Positions 37,128-50,312 of a stretch of 64,000 nt of DNA are shown in pieces. Position 1 is the stretch's first letter. Every line of letters begins with the position of its first letter. The notes beneath the pieces were generated by a model. That model was given only the letters and a program-made list of their open reading frames with translations, ran no database searches and was not told where the DNA came from. This DNA is from Hanleya hanleyi (Eukaryota; Mollusca; Polyplacophora; Lepidopleurida; Hanleyidae): contig JAVTVY010020251.1 of assembly GCA_036873755.1 (NCBI GenBank), positions 19,293 to 83,292 on the forward strand, read 5' to 3'. Made by a program: the position numbers and the translations under genes.

Positions 37128-40100
37128 ATAGTCTAGTGGCTTAGGTGAAAAAACGTGACATACCGGATTAAAGCACCAAACTTGGTACAGTTGATGTACA
37201 CCTCATACGCAAACATTTCACATAGGGGTACCCGATCTGGATGACCTACTTCCCATGAAAATCCAAGATGGCGTCCAAGATGGCTGCCAAACACACTGAT
37301 GCCATTACCTCTGCTTGTATTTGAGATGAATTATCACTTGAAATGCCTATATATATGTGTTTGGGGACAAGCTTTGCATATATTTATGATTCAGATTGAT
37401 TACAATGTCGCATCACGTCACAATTCAAGATGGCCGCCAAATACACAAATGACAATATCTCATAAAAAAACGTGACATACCGAATTAAAGCACCAAGCTT
37501 GGTACAGTTGCTGTACACCTCATACTTAAGCATTTCACATAGGGGTGCCCGATCTGGGTGACCTACTTTTCATGAAAATCCAAGATGGCGTTCAAGATGG
37601 CTGCCAAACACACTAATGCCATTATCTCTGCTTGTATTTGAGATGAATTATCACTTGAAATGTGTATATATCTGTTTTGGGGGACAGGCTTTCCATATAT
37701 GTATGATTCAGATTGATTACAATGTCGCATCGCGTAACAATTCAAGATGGCCGCCAAATATACAAATGGCAATTACAAGCGTCTGGTCAGTCGCCGACCA
37801 TTAAATTCAAACACCTATTCCATATTCTATATAACAGCATTATATATCTCCTGAAAAAAACGTGAAATACCGGATTAAAGCACCAAACTTGATACAGTTG
37901 ATGTACACCTCATACTTAAACATTTCACATAAAGGTGCCCGATCTGAGTGACTCATTTTCTATGAAAATCCAAGATGGCGTCCAAGATGGCTGCCAAACA
38001 CACTAATGCAATTATCTCTGTTTGTTATTATTATTATTAATTATTACATGAAGTATCTATATTTGTGTTGTCGTAGACAAGGATTACAATGCCACACCAA
38101 GTCACAATGCAAGGTAGCGTCTAAGATGATCGCCAAAGGTACACATGCCAATATCCCTGGTTGCATTTGGAAGGAATCAAAGACCAGTTTTCCACATATT
38201 GGAACTTCAAATGAATTACAATGACACATCACGTCACAATTCAAGATGTTTCGCCAACCTCAGTGTGTCAAATCATGTGCCCATCACATTCAATGTTCAC
38301 GGTTTCCACTGCACTATTGCGTTCATTACCCCGAGTGGAGTTTTAATTTTGCAGATGCAATCCACAATGGCGGCAGCTTTGAAGGTGAGCTTTAGAAGTT
38401 AATCGTAGCTTGTTGTCTCTTCCGGTTGTTTCATTTAAATTAGTTGCCAGGTGTCCTGAATTTTTGTCAAGCCATATATCTTTATAGTGCTGGCATTCTT
38501 CTGGGTCCTAGATCTCGTTAACCAAATACTGGATTGGTAATGTTTCAGTCAGTGTGCACATACTTGATAAAAGCATCCCGTGATGATGGCAATTTCCATC
38601 ATCCCCATTCCTTTACCTATGGAACTGACTAAATCCCTTTACTGCTGTCAAGTAAAGGGTTGCTATCATGCAGTATTATCTTGAATCGTTCTATCATCCA
38701 TCGATCTGACGTGAAGGCTTGCAGTGAAGGAAGAAGAGGCCTTCTTCCACCCATGGTTATGCTCTCATGTCTTCACCAAATCGTGATGTGTCATATCATG
38801 TGACAAGTGAAAATAGAAGCGATCAGGACATACCCTCTGCAATCTCATGACATCCATGTACATGTATGAGAATGATGTGATAATGTGTGGAGTGTTCTCC
38901 TCACCATGCACCATCTATAGCTTGGTATCTAGATGGTGAGTAATCAGTTCAAAACATATGCCCAATAGCATAAATCAAAGTACCCGTGTCCATTGTGCAG
39001 ACCATAACAATAGTCTGCACAGCATCCAAGATACGAAGATGAACTCTTTGTGTCTGCTGCCTCGCTGTTTGCGACTGTCATTGAGGTACTGTTGTCATTC
39101 GAACTGAGGGACAAAAAGCTGCATGGAGCTGATGAAAAGCGACTGTAATATTGAGCTTCTGTTCTCAAAGAAGTGCACCGATTTGCAAGACAGTAAACAC
39201 TGTCAATTTTTGAGGTCAAGATACTAGACTCTGAGTGATCAAGATCCAGTGGGAGGTGGGTAGCGGGTTCAGTAGTGGGTTTACTAGCATGTAGCCGATG
39301 AGATTTTTCAATTAGCTCAATGAGTCAGGCGCTGGACACGTTTATAGTGCAAGGGTGGTGGTTCACATTCCAGTCAGGAACTCTGTTACTACAACATTGC
39401 CAGCAAAGAGTGGAGTGGCGGCATTGACAACATTGGCGCTGTGAGCAGGGTTTGGGTGGAAGCAGGAAAAGGACTGGTCCGGTTGTCGAGTTCAATACAT
39501 GAGTGGGGGAAATGTGCCGGATGATCATTTGAGCATCTAACTGAGTCGTTCAGTGATGATGAGGTACGAGGGAGGGTAGTTGGCTAGCAGGCTAGCTCGG
39601 GGTTGCTTGGGTTTGAAGTCTGCGGTGCTTTCCACGATTGGGAGAAGGGTTGTCAGAACCGGTCCACAGACAAAGACATCATAAAAACCTTAGGCAAAAG
39701 TTAATGGAAATTCATTTTGTAGTGTTATGAAAACATCATCAAAACGCTTTTGGAAAATATTTTTTGATGGAGTTATTTAATAATAAAGCTATAGTTTTAT
39801 ACTGATAGTTTTACACACTTATTCTTTAAAACATCTTAAAACATTGTTATGATGTTTAAAGAAAACATTGAAATGTTCTTAAAATGTTTTGATAAAGTTA
39901 TAAGGAAAACGAGTTCACATTTTACTGATGTTTTGTTTTTTACCCTACAATTTTATCTTTTTAATATCACCTTTCGACAATGTTATGAAAACGTCATGTG
40001 TTTGCTCGGGGATGTGGGTCACTATTGCACTATTAGTTAAATTTTTTGTAAATTTGAGGTAAATGATCCAAATCCCGACGAGAAAATTATAATTACTTCA

Positions 40101-40520
40101 TTTTCAGTTATAATTATTACTAAAATGCCAATATCAAATGCTTTTCATGTTATGTATATAAGCATATCCTGCCAAATTAACATATGAATGCCCAAATCTC
40201 GGTAATTTTCTGGAATTGTTAACAGATGTGTCATGATAGCCTATTACAGTATCGATATATCGATTTCCTGTACCCGAAAACATATATACAGACACCTCAA
40301 GTATCATTCCAACTAAAATACAAGCAGAGATATGGGCATCTATATGTTTGGCGACCATCTTGGACGCCATCTTGGATTTTCATGGAAAGTAGGTCACCCA
40401 GATCGGGCACCCCTGGGTGAAATGTTTGCTTATGGAGTGTTCATCAACTGTACCAAGTTTGGCGCTTTAATCCGGCATGTCACGATTTCGCTCAGAAACG
40501 GCGCTAAGCCACTAGACTAT
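37128..40520. mobile_element. Element F: inverted-repeat element with tandem subterminal repeats
   Basis: ATAGTCTAGTGGCTTAG at 37,128-37,144 is the exact reverse complement of 40,504-40,520. Inside the left end are three tandem units of about 330-360 bp (37,150; 37,470; 37,855) carrying CCAAGATGGCGTCCAAGATG, ACGTGACATACCGG and GCACCAAACTTGGTAC; one inverted partial unit is at 40,320-40,500. The interior (38,240-40,130) has no recognisable transposase, so it is non-autonomous. Confidence 0.75.
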
Positions 40521-40565
40521 TATGAGTAGCTATACTCTGTTTACTAATGTACCAATATACCACAG

Positions 40566-41152
40566 TCTGTCCATTTTAATTCGTCGTCTACTTTGGAGCT
40601 TGTCAAAAATCAGTAGTTGACTCTACATAAAGTTTCTTTTTGGCATCGTGTAGAACGACCAAATGAGCACCATTACTCCGTGATATCGATAATATATCAC
40701 GCTTGAAATAATTATCTCCATATAAAACTCCAGTACAGTTGTTTCATTTACCGGAGCTCAACACGACGTCATAATTTATTTGAGTTCACTAACACAAAGT
40801 TCAACAATGCCGTGTACGATCAGAGAGGTGTGTGTTCATCATTCGGCAATTTCACTGGGCATATAAGCGACACTCCCACGAACCGACTGTTATTATTTTA
40901 TAGGGCATCGATGACCTTTGTGCCAGTGAGCATGAATACATTATGATGTCTCCCCATGTAAATGTACTGGAGTTTTATATGGAGAGAATTACACAGTTAT
41001 TTCAAGCGTGATATATTATCGATATCACGGAGAACTGATAGTCAATTTGTAGAGTTCAGTTTGTTCTACACGCTGCGAAAAAGATAATTTAAGCAGATTT
41101 GACTATTGATTTTTGACGAGCTCCGAAGTAGACGACTATATAAAATGGACAA
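40566..41152. mobile_element. Short fold-back (MITE-like) element
   Basis: 40,566-40,745 is repeated inverted at about 40,965-41,152 (TGTCCATTTTA with TAAAATGGACA at the ends; CGTGATATCGATAATATATC and its complement inside). A spacer of about 215 bp separates the arms. No coding capacity. Confidence 0.75.
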
Positions 41153-41514
41153 ACTTTAATGCTATAGGTTACATTGTAAGATATTCTGCGTGGTGTATAT
41201 AATGAGTGTATACAAGGTAGTGGATTACTGGATGGTCTCTCTGTGTAAACCCGAGGAATGTTTCACTGTAGATTCTAACATCATCGTTATCAAGCACATT
41301 TTATGGTTCACCGTGTTAATCGATAACGTGGAGTGGATGTTAGTGGAGTTTTAACAGAGGAGTTGACATTAATCAAAGGGTCTTCTGATATGGTCACACT
41401 GCTTCTAGAATGCATTAAAAATGACGTTCTAACTCCTAGATTTGATTGTTGAATATGTTTCATATCACATAATACAGGTTTTTCTACACGTAATACGTGT
41501 GCAGTATAATCATT
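41153..41514. other. Short spacer without features
   Basis: I see no gene, array or repeat copy here. Confidence 0.4.
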
Positions 41515-42140
41515 ACTAACTCATGTTGTTATGATCATTTCTAACTCATGTAGTTATGATCATTTCTAACTCATGTAGTTATGATCATTCCTAACTCATG
41601 TAGTTATGATCATTCCTAACTCATGTAGTTATGATTATTACTAACCCATGTAGTTGTGATCATTCCTAACTCATGTAGTTGTGATCATTCCTAACTCGTG
41701 TAGTTATGATTATTACTAACCCATGTAGTTGTGATCATTCCTAACTCATGTAGTTGTGATCATTCCTAACTCGTGTAGTTATGATCATTCCTAACTCATA
41801 TAGTTATGGTCATTTCTAACTCATGTAGTTATGATTATTACTAACCCATGTAGTTGTGATCATTCCTAACTCATGTAGTTATGATCATTCCTAACTCATG
41901 TAGTTATGATTATTACTAACCCATGTAGTTGTGATCATTCCTAACTCGTGTAGTTATGATCATTCCTAACTCCTATAGTTATGGTCATTTCTAACTCCTG
42001 TAGTTATGATCATTATTATACTCATGTACAAATGTAGTTATGATCATTACTAACTCATGCAATTATGATCATTAGTGACTGGTGTATTTATGATCATTAC
42101 TAACTGATGTAGCTATGATCATTACTAACTCACGTATTTA
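41515..42140 (+). repeat. 25-bp minisatellite, about 24 copies
   Basis: The monomer is CTAACTCATGTAGTTATG plus ATCATTC. It contains variants (TTATTACTAACC) that recur in a fixed order. The end of the array is duplicated at 51,088-51,390. Confidence 0.9.
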
Positions 42141-42394
42141 TTTATGTTGTCGATAGCTTATGCTCAAATGCACAATGTGTTGATATTTAACATTCAGTAG
42201 TGCAATCACTTTGTGTATATTGGGATAATATTCGATTGGTAGAAATGCCATATTTGTTTTAGTAATGAGCTATCAGCAATTTTAAATAGATTAACGGTGA
42301 CTTCTCTTTGTAGGAGAAACCTTTGATAGACTATTTATTCCTATAGTCTGTTTCTGAAACGACTATCGATCACGACTGACAGGCACTGTAGCAG

Positions 42395-42522
42395 CTACTA
42401 ATGACACAATTGTTGTGTCATTAGTAGTTATCAGGTCTCCAGCTAATGTCGTAATTGCTTCGTAATTAGGCGACTCTGCTTGCATAGTCAACCAATGTTG
42501 TCGCAATTACGACATTAGCTGG
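42395..42522. repeat. Two adjacent palindromes
   Basis: A 15-bp perfect stem (42,395-42,409 with 42,413-42,427, 3-base loop) is followed by a 20-bp perfect stem (42,439-42,458 with 42,503-42,522). Arms share GTCRTAATTG-like words with the sequence to 42,570, suggesting a degraded small fold-back element. Duplicated near 51,634-51,765. Confidence 0.75.
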
Positions 42523-43116
42523 CGACTCTGAATGCAGAGTCGACCACTAATGACGCAATTACGACAATTGTATCAGTAGTAGTTTCAGGTCTATCACACG
42601 CCTCATTCGCGAAACACAGCGGAACGAGCACACGATACTCCATACCAAAACACTGAAAACATTACTGTATTCATGGCATACTAATAGATGCATCGACAAA
42701 TATAATCAAAAATGCGGAATGCACAAATCAATCAGAGGTTGTCGGTGTAAACTACAGCTTCTGGTGCAAGGCGTAAGAACATGTGCGCTCCCCTCTGAAA
42801 AAGCTGTATCCCAAGCGTTTTGTGATGGACGTTTGCTTATTCTTCGGAGTCAATCTAATACCTTCCATATCAGTCATACCATGGATGAACATGGCACAAT
42901 ACCAGCTGTCCAATCAGATTCTATGATTGCCATTTCAAATTTGGTGATTCTGGATTAACCAATCAACTGACAGAACTATTTCTTCCGGTTTACCTTCTGG
43001 TCTTATTGTACAAGCCTCCCTTAACATATTAAGTTATAGAAATGACAATTTGGTATGAAGTATAGTCCCACGAAGCAATTTGTTTACATGGAAATAATTT
43101 CTTAGAGGAAAAAAGT

Positions 43117-43278
43117 TTAGCCGTCAGCGGGAATCGAACCCTCAACCCCTGTAATCCGAAGAGTTGCTCTCACCATCTGTGTGACAAACAATGTAACCGT
43201 CAGCGAGAATCGAACCCAAGATCCCTCTAATCCGTATATTTGCTGCAACTCTAGGGTTTGATTACCACTGACGGCTAA
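43117..43278 (-). repeat. Small element with tRNA-like B boxes and 11-bp inverted ends
   Basis: TTAGCCGTCAG (43,117-43,127) and CTGACGGCTAA (43,268-43,278) are exact inverted ends. Two minus-strand GGTTCGATTCCCGCTGACGG or GGTTCGATTCTCGCTGACGG copies resemble tRNA B boxes, and a third unit is inverted. It could be a rearranged tRNA-derived SINE. Confidence 0.55.
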
Positions 43279-45232
43279 TTCATTCTTTCTCTCGGAAATT
43301 ATTTTCACATAAGTTATGTCTCCAGCTGTTAATTGTTATAGCAAGGTATTCCCTCACGGCCTATTTATTGCTGAAATCTGCTCGAATCTGGAGAATACAT
43401 CATTAACGTACTTTTCTCGTCAACAGGTTTTATTAAAACGTGATCAACTGCATTGCATCGTACAACTTCTTATTCTCGATCATTATACTTATTGATTTTA
43501 TTTATAATAAGGCATGTGTATTTGTAATGGATTTGTGAATTATTAACATGGTTTGTTTATCTTTTACTCAATTTCGTCCCTTCTTCTTGTATAATATAAT
43601 TGTTTTCTCATGTATACAATTAAACCCCAAATGAGCTAGTTTGCAAAACAAATATTACTTTCCAAATATATAAACGTCAGAAAAAAGTATTCTATCTAAT
43701 AGGTCACACAATTTTAGTTTCATCTATACCATTCGCTCATCTTGGATGGTACAATTTTACGTTCGACGTGAACGATGTGACATTACTGCTGACATCACGT
43801 AGACATATGTATATAATGTCCTGGCACAGTGGGGCACCAGGAGCGGGGTTACGCTACCACCTTTTCGACGAGATTGCAATTTTACATTACGCAGATTAGA
43901 TGTGTGCTTTGATTTCGGATTGGCTGGCTCGAGTCGATATTTTGCATATACATTTGTTTACAAACTAATCGTGTAACAGACCGCAGCGCACATTATCATT
44001 ATACTTGTAGTTTTTAACATGCATAATCTACACCTAATAAACATCACATCAAAGATTTCATTACTCAGCTGATGATATGTTTCAGATGACATTCGCCAGA
44101 CCAAATGTGCTATAAATAAGTTATAATCGATCGACATTTTGATGGGTACATAAACTCATAACATCGGTTTAAGTTTTGTTTTAAAAATGTGTAAAATTGT
44201 TTATAGGTATGGAATTGTGAAACATATTGTATGTATATAGATATGAAATTGTATTTTTGAACATTTTACGACGTTAAATAAAGTGATGCTCCGATTTGTT
44301 GGAACAATTCGTGCTGTCATCGATAATGTCTTTCACGGCTACTCATCCTATGCATATACCTAGGACAAGCTGTCGTATTTTCCGCAAATATCACTGTGAC
44401 ATGTCACCATTAGTCCATTCGAGAAGCGACTGAAGTTGAAACCCATCACCAAGACTAAAAAAAATCTTCTGGTCAAACGGAGTCACGTGATTTCAATTTG
44501 GGATGATTAACTTCGATTTTCTTAACCTCTTTGATTCGAATATCACACTGGCACCTATAGCTCTTGTGACTGACTTGATAACTCCCAACCATGGATTGAT
44601 AATTGAGGCACGGCAAGATGCGACAGGCTTTGGTATAGCAAATACAGGAGGTTGCATTTAAAAGGCCACACAGAACGACACAAATACAGCATTAAAGTAA
44701 TATATATATAACAGGCCACATCAGAACGATATAAGAATGAAGTTATTTTCCTAAAGCGACAGAACGACAAAATGGAATTTAACAGTCTCATTTTACAGCG
44801 ACAGATTTCAGCGATAGTTTGAGGAAACTATATTTTCTAGAAGGCAACACCACAACGACAGAATGGAAACAGCCTTTTTCAAAACGACATGTTGAAAGCA
44901 TTATTTACTAATTTATCGTGTAGTTTTTGCGAAGAAATTACATACATGAGCAGTGTGACTAACGTCACAGGACCTACGAAGTAGGGTTTGATATGATTGA
45001 ACTATTCTACCGAACAAAATAAATTAAGACCCTTTAAACATGCCGTCAATGCCAGATGTTGAGTTTTATACAGCTGTAGATCAGGGCTCTGGGTGCATAT
45101 ATCATGTTTCCATACATTTGATGCATGCAACAGCAAAAACAAAGCCTCCTTGAACAACCTATCTCTGTACAGGTACATGTAACTCAGAAAATACCATTCT
45201 CTCAAAAGAAAACAATTCGCGCCAGGAAGGCC

Positions 45233-47865
45233 TTTATTTATTAAGCTAATTTTGTTATGTAGGGGCCTACTTAGATTCAATAATTGTCACGAAATTTCTT
45301 TGATTATATCTTAATTGCAACCATGCTTGTTCCTCAAACCTGACATACTTGAGCTATGTACATGTATAACACACTTTCATTTGAGAGTCCAGACATTCCA
45401 CCATTCATGTGAGCAAATTGTACTCAACATGGAATAATTAAATTCCCACTACCAAATAGTTCACCAGCTGTTAGTTTTGAGACCCATTTCTACAGTATCA
45501 GTGCTGTGTTACTATATGTAGCAGTTGAAACCCAGTAAAACTTAAACAATTAAAACCAGTAAAGAAATTTGCCTGTTGAATAAAACAGAAAATATGGTAT
45601 GGAGATTTGAATGAGTAAACTACTAAACAGCTTACATGATACCAACAAAATGTCCCAACACAAGCTGATAAATTCCTTGGGTGGCTTGCAGGATGGCTTT
45701 GTTTCACCCTCAGTAAATTTTTATCATTGTAGCTCACACAGACTAATCTGAAGGATGATACCACATCTTTCTTTGTTCTGCTGGGTTATTGCACCAGGCT
45801 GACTTAATTGGTTGACGTAAGATATTTCACCACCAGTGGGCGATTTGACCTGAATTTGAAGCCGGATGTGGTCTGTGATGAAATGTTTGGATGTGAAATA
45901 GGCTACACGTTAAAGGCCACAGTTTATATACATCTATAACAATATACTGAATTGTGTGTATTGAGGATGGCAAGCTGGTAATAGCAGTGTAGATAAATGC
46001 ACTAACAAATGATGGAAAATTAGCATTTCCTATTTCATACATGATAATATAGCCCACCAAAACGTTTACACTTAGATTAGCTATGACCAGGAGTTCGGTG
46101 CGCGTCGGAGTCCTAATGCCCACCCTACTTCGGATGTCGGATAGCACAGTGGTAAATTTAACAGACCTATGACAGAAGGTAAATGTACGTTTTCATTGCT
46201 ATGCTTATTGCATCAGCTTGCGCTTTCAGCTTGGGACCTTCGTCTATTAGACTGAATTCACTCATTTATCCATTGGTTAAATGGGCCCCGTTTACACAAA
46301 GTCTTGACCGGGATCAAAGTCGCTTAACTTCGCTGATTTTACCAGAACCGGTGTGTCGTGATATGCCGTATCAGGAAACCTTCAAAAATCACAGTGAAAC
46401 ATACAGCCAAGGGTTCCCGATGGGCATGACGGTGCACTCGCTGAGTCATCAATAAATAATAAAAAAAATCAGTATAAATCAAATTTTAATCAGAATTCGG
46501 TCAGCTCAGAACTTGCTGGTAACAATGCCCTAATGCACGTTCATGCCAAAAAGGTTCTAATGTCAACGGTTCTCCTTATTTTGCCGACGAAGGATTCGGA
46601 TGGACTGATTGACTGACTGACCTACTGACTGACTGACTCACTCACTCACTCACTCACTCACTCACTCATTACCGGACAAATTGCGATCTATAGCCTACTT
46701 CGTAGGAAAATGAAGAATTCGAAAAAAAAGTGAACCTGCAGCTTCATTTCTTAAGAAAAACACTGCTAATATATTTTTAATTTGACATTTTGCCTTAAAC
46801 AAACTATGTTTCTGTGGGTTATATCGAACCATTTTATTGCGAATGTTTGCATTTGAAAACTTCCTTCCACCAAAATTTGGGGGAAATCCTTGCCTAATCA
46901 ATGTCTGGTCACCCGAACCGATCCATTAACGAGGCATCACAACATCAGAATGAAATGAAAAATAAATAGAAATGAATGAAAATATTGCAGTAACAGTCAA
47001 GCCTTGCAAAATATGGAAGTTAAATAATGCATAGAAACTAGTTTTATTTGTGAATCCTATCATTGGAAGACCATATCATTTTAAAGCAACTGAACATTTG
47101 TGTACATAAGGCAGAACCCTTCAAAGCTTTAAGGCTCTAGTTTTTACATATAATTGATATTTTTCTATTTCTTCTCCTTAACTCATACATGAGCAGTATC
47201 TGCAGGTATATAAAATATATTTGCAATAAAGTATATCTTGCAATGAGTACATTAGTTGCTCATACCAGATACATGAAAGCATCCATCATATTGTCTTTTC
47301 ATGTTAAAACAGTTTTATTTCATTTCAGTTAGTGCAGCATAAATAAAAATTCTGGTATCCCATCCGCAACACACTTGCCTCAAACTGCAGCGCATATAAT
47401 ACTGGAAATGATTTAGTGGGCAACAGAGGATCATTTTCAAGAGCATTAATATTCTATAAACTGACTGTTAACCAAAAGTATATATTGCATTCCTCAGCTG
47501 GATCTATGCCGTGTGGTCTAAGTTGAACGGAACATCAGATTCATTGCTGCGCATATTACATTCCAATTTCCTATAAAGATGATCATCACTCAGCTGTCGT
47601 GAGTAATTGCTCTCTAAATAAAAGGTGACAGGATGACCATAGGCGGTTTAAACCAGCCCAGTCCCCATTTACGTACATCTATTTATTAATGGTGTATATT
47701 TTTTGTAACTCCTTCTTGATACAGACAATGTTTGGATTTTCCGGTCGTACCTTCTGCTTGTAGATCTGTTATTTTATTGCTAAATGATAAAATTCAGTAT
47801 ATTTTTTCTTTTCTCACTCAATCATAACATAACAGTACTTTCACTTAGTCTTGCCTTTATCCGGT
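45233..47865. other. Gene-free sequence
   Basis: No gene recognised. An open frame at 46,183-46,455 begins with a hydrophobic, signal-like stretch (MYVFIAMLIASACAFSLG) but has no other support. An ACTC microsatellite is at 46,625-46,668. Confidence 0.45.
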
Positions 47866-47869
47866 TTAC

Positions 47870-48520
47870 TCTACTATTTGCTGCCAAATTGACCTAACTT
47901 TACCACAATTCCAAAGTAAGTGTAAGACCGTCTCATTTTCCTGTTCGCAGAAGGCGCATAAACTGTTAACTTCTGGGTTAATTTTAATTGCAGCAATATT
48001 CGTTAACTATTCCATATTGAAACCATCTCAGCGTTCGTGGTGCCTTTTGCTGCAATGATGTTAAATATTTTCCATTCTTTTTCACTGAAGATCTGTCCCC
48101 CACTTTATATTTGCATTGCTTTTTTGAAACGGCTATTTGTTAGAATTTCGTACAAATTCTTACATCACTTCATATTTTTCACTAATGGAAGCATGTGTGA
48201 GGGTATAAATGAAAGTATCAGAGGCTTAAAACACTCGTTTATCTCAAACTTACGCGAAGCCTTCCTCAACACTTCAAGTACACAGTGAAATTCTAAAAAG
48301 TTAGTATCCCGACTGTAAACAGCTTTGAACTCTTCATATTTGATAAACTGTCCTTTCGAATTGATTAAGTCATTCATAAACTTAATGCCTTTCTGCAACC
48401 ATCGTTTATACATGAAAGGCCGGTTTGCAGTTTCGAAAAGGTTATTATTCCCAGAGAATCCCGTCCTAAAAGCATCCTCTGGAGTTTCTTTATAGATGAT
48501 ATTTCTTTTGGAAGGAACTC
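47870..48520 (-). pseudogene. C-terminal fragment of a non-LTR retrotransposon (L1/Tx1-like)
   Basis: Minus-strand frames encode RWLQKGIKFMNDLINSKGQF and FLEFHCVLEVLRKASRKFE (48,165-48,413) and, further 3', a CAFCEQENETVLHLLWNC zinc-like motif near 47,930, the usual order at the end of L1/Tx1-type ORF2. The two parts are in different frames or separated by stops, and the reverse transcriptase is absent. It is a dead 5'-truncated copy. Confidence 0.7.
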
Positions 48521-49050
48521 CACGCTCTTAACACTTCTCGCCAAGACTGATTTTTCGACACTGGTATTACGTTATTTAACAGGGTATATGAACCGGTTTC
48601 CAAAATATTATATCTTGGGAATTTCTTTCAACAAAGGGTATGCCCATTTCGGATCTGGGTGTAGCATCTGTCTCAACCGAGACAGATTTTGAGCCTGGAT
48701 GAATTGTTCATGTGACTCTGTACATGTACGCTGTAGAACGTTCTCTTTGATGTGCTCGCTGAAAGGACACGTAGACGTCTCTCCAGTCAAAACAATGACG
48801 GTTACTCACAACTTGAGTTCAAAAAGGATGAAATACACTACACATTGCTGGCTTCTATTTTGTTTTCAAATATGAGCATATTCGGAAAGGTCATGAGGTC
48901 ACGAAGGCTGTTCGGAAAGTCTATTAATAAACGACTGATCCTAGTCGTGAAGAACTCGTCTTCTGTCATGGCTCGGATTTGTCAGACAAACCATGACTAT
49001 GGATGATGTCTTTACTGTTCTCCTGAACCATTGCTAGTTGCATATGTTAC

Positions 49051-49296
49051 ATGAATTTAGAAACTATGACTATGAAAATAAGAAATGCTAATCACCGTAT
49101 TGCTTTATCTAGACCGATAACTTCTTCATATAAGTTGAGAATTGAAACAGGAAGACACGGGAGTAATAGAATTGACCGTGAGGAGCGAGTATGCCAATGT
49201 TGTGACAGAAACCAAATTGAAAATGAGTATCATTTTTTGTTAGTATGTCCGCTTTACAGTAATATTCGTGAAATCTATATACAAAAATATTATTGA
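49051..49296 (+). pseudogene. C-terminal fragment of another non-LTR retrotransposon
   Basis: The frame carries KLRIETGRHGSNRIDREERV, then CQCCDRNQIENEYHFLLVCP, a Cys-Cys-His-Cys pattern typical of the C-terminal tails of mollusc non-LTR elements, and ends IYIQKYY. Only the last 80 residues are clear; the sequence upstream to 48,750 may be more of it. Confidence 0.6.
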
Positions 49297-49323
49297 AGAA
49301 AAACAAGTGTAGTAGTAGAGAAA

Positions 49324-49416
49324 GAGTAAATTCCTTATTATTGACCTACTTATTTGTTCCCCCGGGTAAAATTTAAGGGGGAACAAATAAGTAGGTCAAT
49401 AATAAGGAATTTACTC
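49324..49416. repeat. Perfect 40-bp palindromic hairpin
   Basis: 49,324-49,363 is the exact reverse complement of 49,377-49,416, with a 13-base spacer. It lies exactly between the LINE fragment and the outer end of the Polinton-like TIR of element C. Confidence 0.93.
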
Positions 49417-49419
49417 TGG

Positions 49420-50180
49420 GAACTTTTCAACATCCGGAAAGTACACATAAACTGATGACGTCATGACGATTATTCCTCCGCGGTGATCCTGTCTGGCGGT
49501 AATGCGGTCGCGGGAAAAAACTTCCGCGGAGAAAAAGTAGTCCCCAGATTTCAAATACGCTGCATGGTCCGATTGGGTCGAGTGAGGTATCAAAGTGAAG
49601 CCTTCGTAAAGTGGCATCTGATGGGCTGGGTGTGGGGTTGAAATAGCGTCATTCTGCGCATGCGCAGTGGACCAAGTGTATGGAAATAGACGTTTTCGGG
49701 TCTTTGTGGGCCACTAGTGGTCCTATGGAGTCGAGTGAGGTATCAATGTGAAGCACACATGAGGGGGCATCCGACGGGTGGGTATGGGGTTGGAATATCG
49801 GCATTTTGCGTATGCGCAGACAGGGAATTGTGGGAAAAGGGTATGGAAATAGACGTTTTGGGATCTTGGGGAGCCCCTAATGGGCCTATGGAGCCGTATG
49901 AGGTATCAATGTGAAGCACACATGAGGGGGCATCTGACTGCACTAGTGGCTCGGGCGTTGTCACCATTCTGCGCATGCGCAGACAGGGAATTGTGGAAAA
50001 AGGGTATGGAAATAGACGTTTTCGGGTCTAGGTCGGCCACTATTGGTCTGAATGGGTGGAGTGAGGTATCAAAGTGAAGCATTCGTGAAGGGGCATCCAG
50101 TCATGGGTGGGTGCATATAAAACGGATTTTGTTCGAAAATATAAAAAGCGGAACACGGACTTTACCCCTAAAATAGGGGA
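49420..50180 (+). repeat. Terminal region of element C (Polinton-like TIR)
   Basis: Contains TCCTCCGCGG and CGAGTGAGGTATCAAAGTGA, the reverse complements of motifs in the outer right arms of A and B. Three to four tandem units of about 150 bp follow (49,600-50,100), each with GGAAATAGACGTTTT and, in two, an exact NRF-1-type TGCGCATGCGCA (49,655-49,666 and 49,970-49,981), then the GCGGAACACGGACTTTACCC block. A CRE-like TGACGTCATGACG is near 49,455. Confidence 0.75.
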
Positions 50181-50204
50181 AACCACCTATCAACCTTATC
50201 CCAA

Positions 50205-50310
50205 TCTCGCAGCTCCAAGAGCTCCGGAGCTCCGAGTTCCCAGAGCTCCGGAGCTCCGAGCTCCAAGAGTTCCGGAGCTCCGGTTGACATCCGCGAGCTC
50301 GGAGCTCTTG
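50205..50310. repeat. Short tandem palindromic repeat GAGCTCCG
   Basis: About ten GAGCTCCGGAGCTCCGAG-type words form overlapping palindromes directly upstream of a TATA-like box. Confidence 0.8.
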
Positions 50311-50312
50311 CA

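Larger units (their letters stand above)
41845..45232 (+). repeat. Segmental duplication, copy 1
   Basis: 41,845-45,232 is nearly identical to 51,088-54,441, beginning within the 25-bp minisatellite and ending at GCCAGGAAGGCC. Differences seen include a deletion of about 40 bp in copy 2 near 52,015 and scattered substitutions. It contains hairpins, a tRNA-like repeat and AT-rich sequence, and no recognised gene. Confidence 0.9.

Noticed and set aside
46183..46455. Secreted host protein suggested by a hydrophobic N-terminus
   Set aside because: No conserved motif, no promoter or splice support, and a length expected by chance in this composition.
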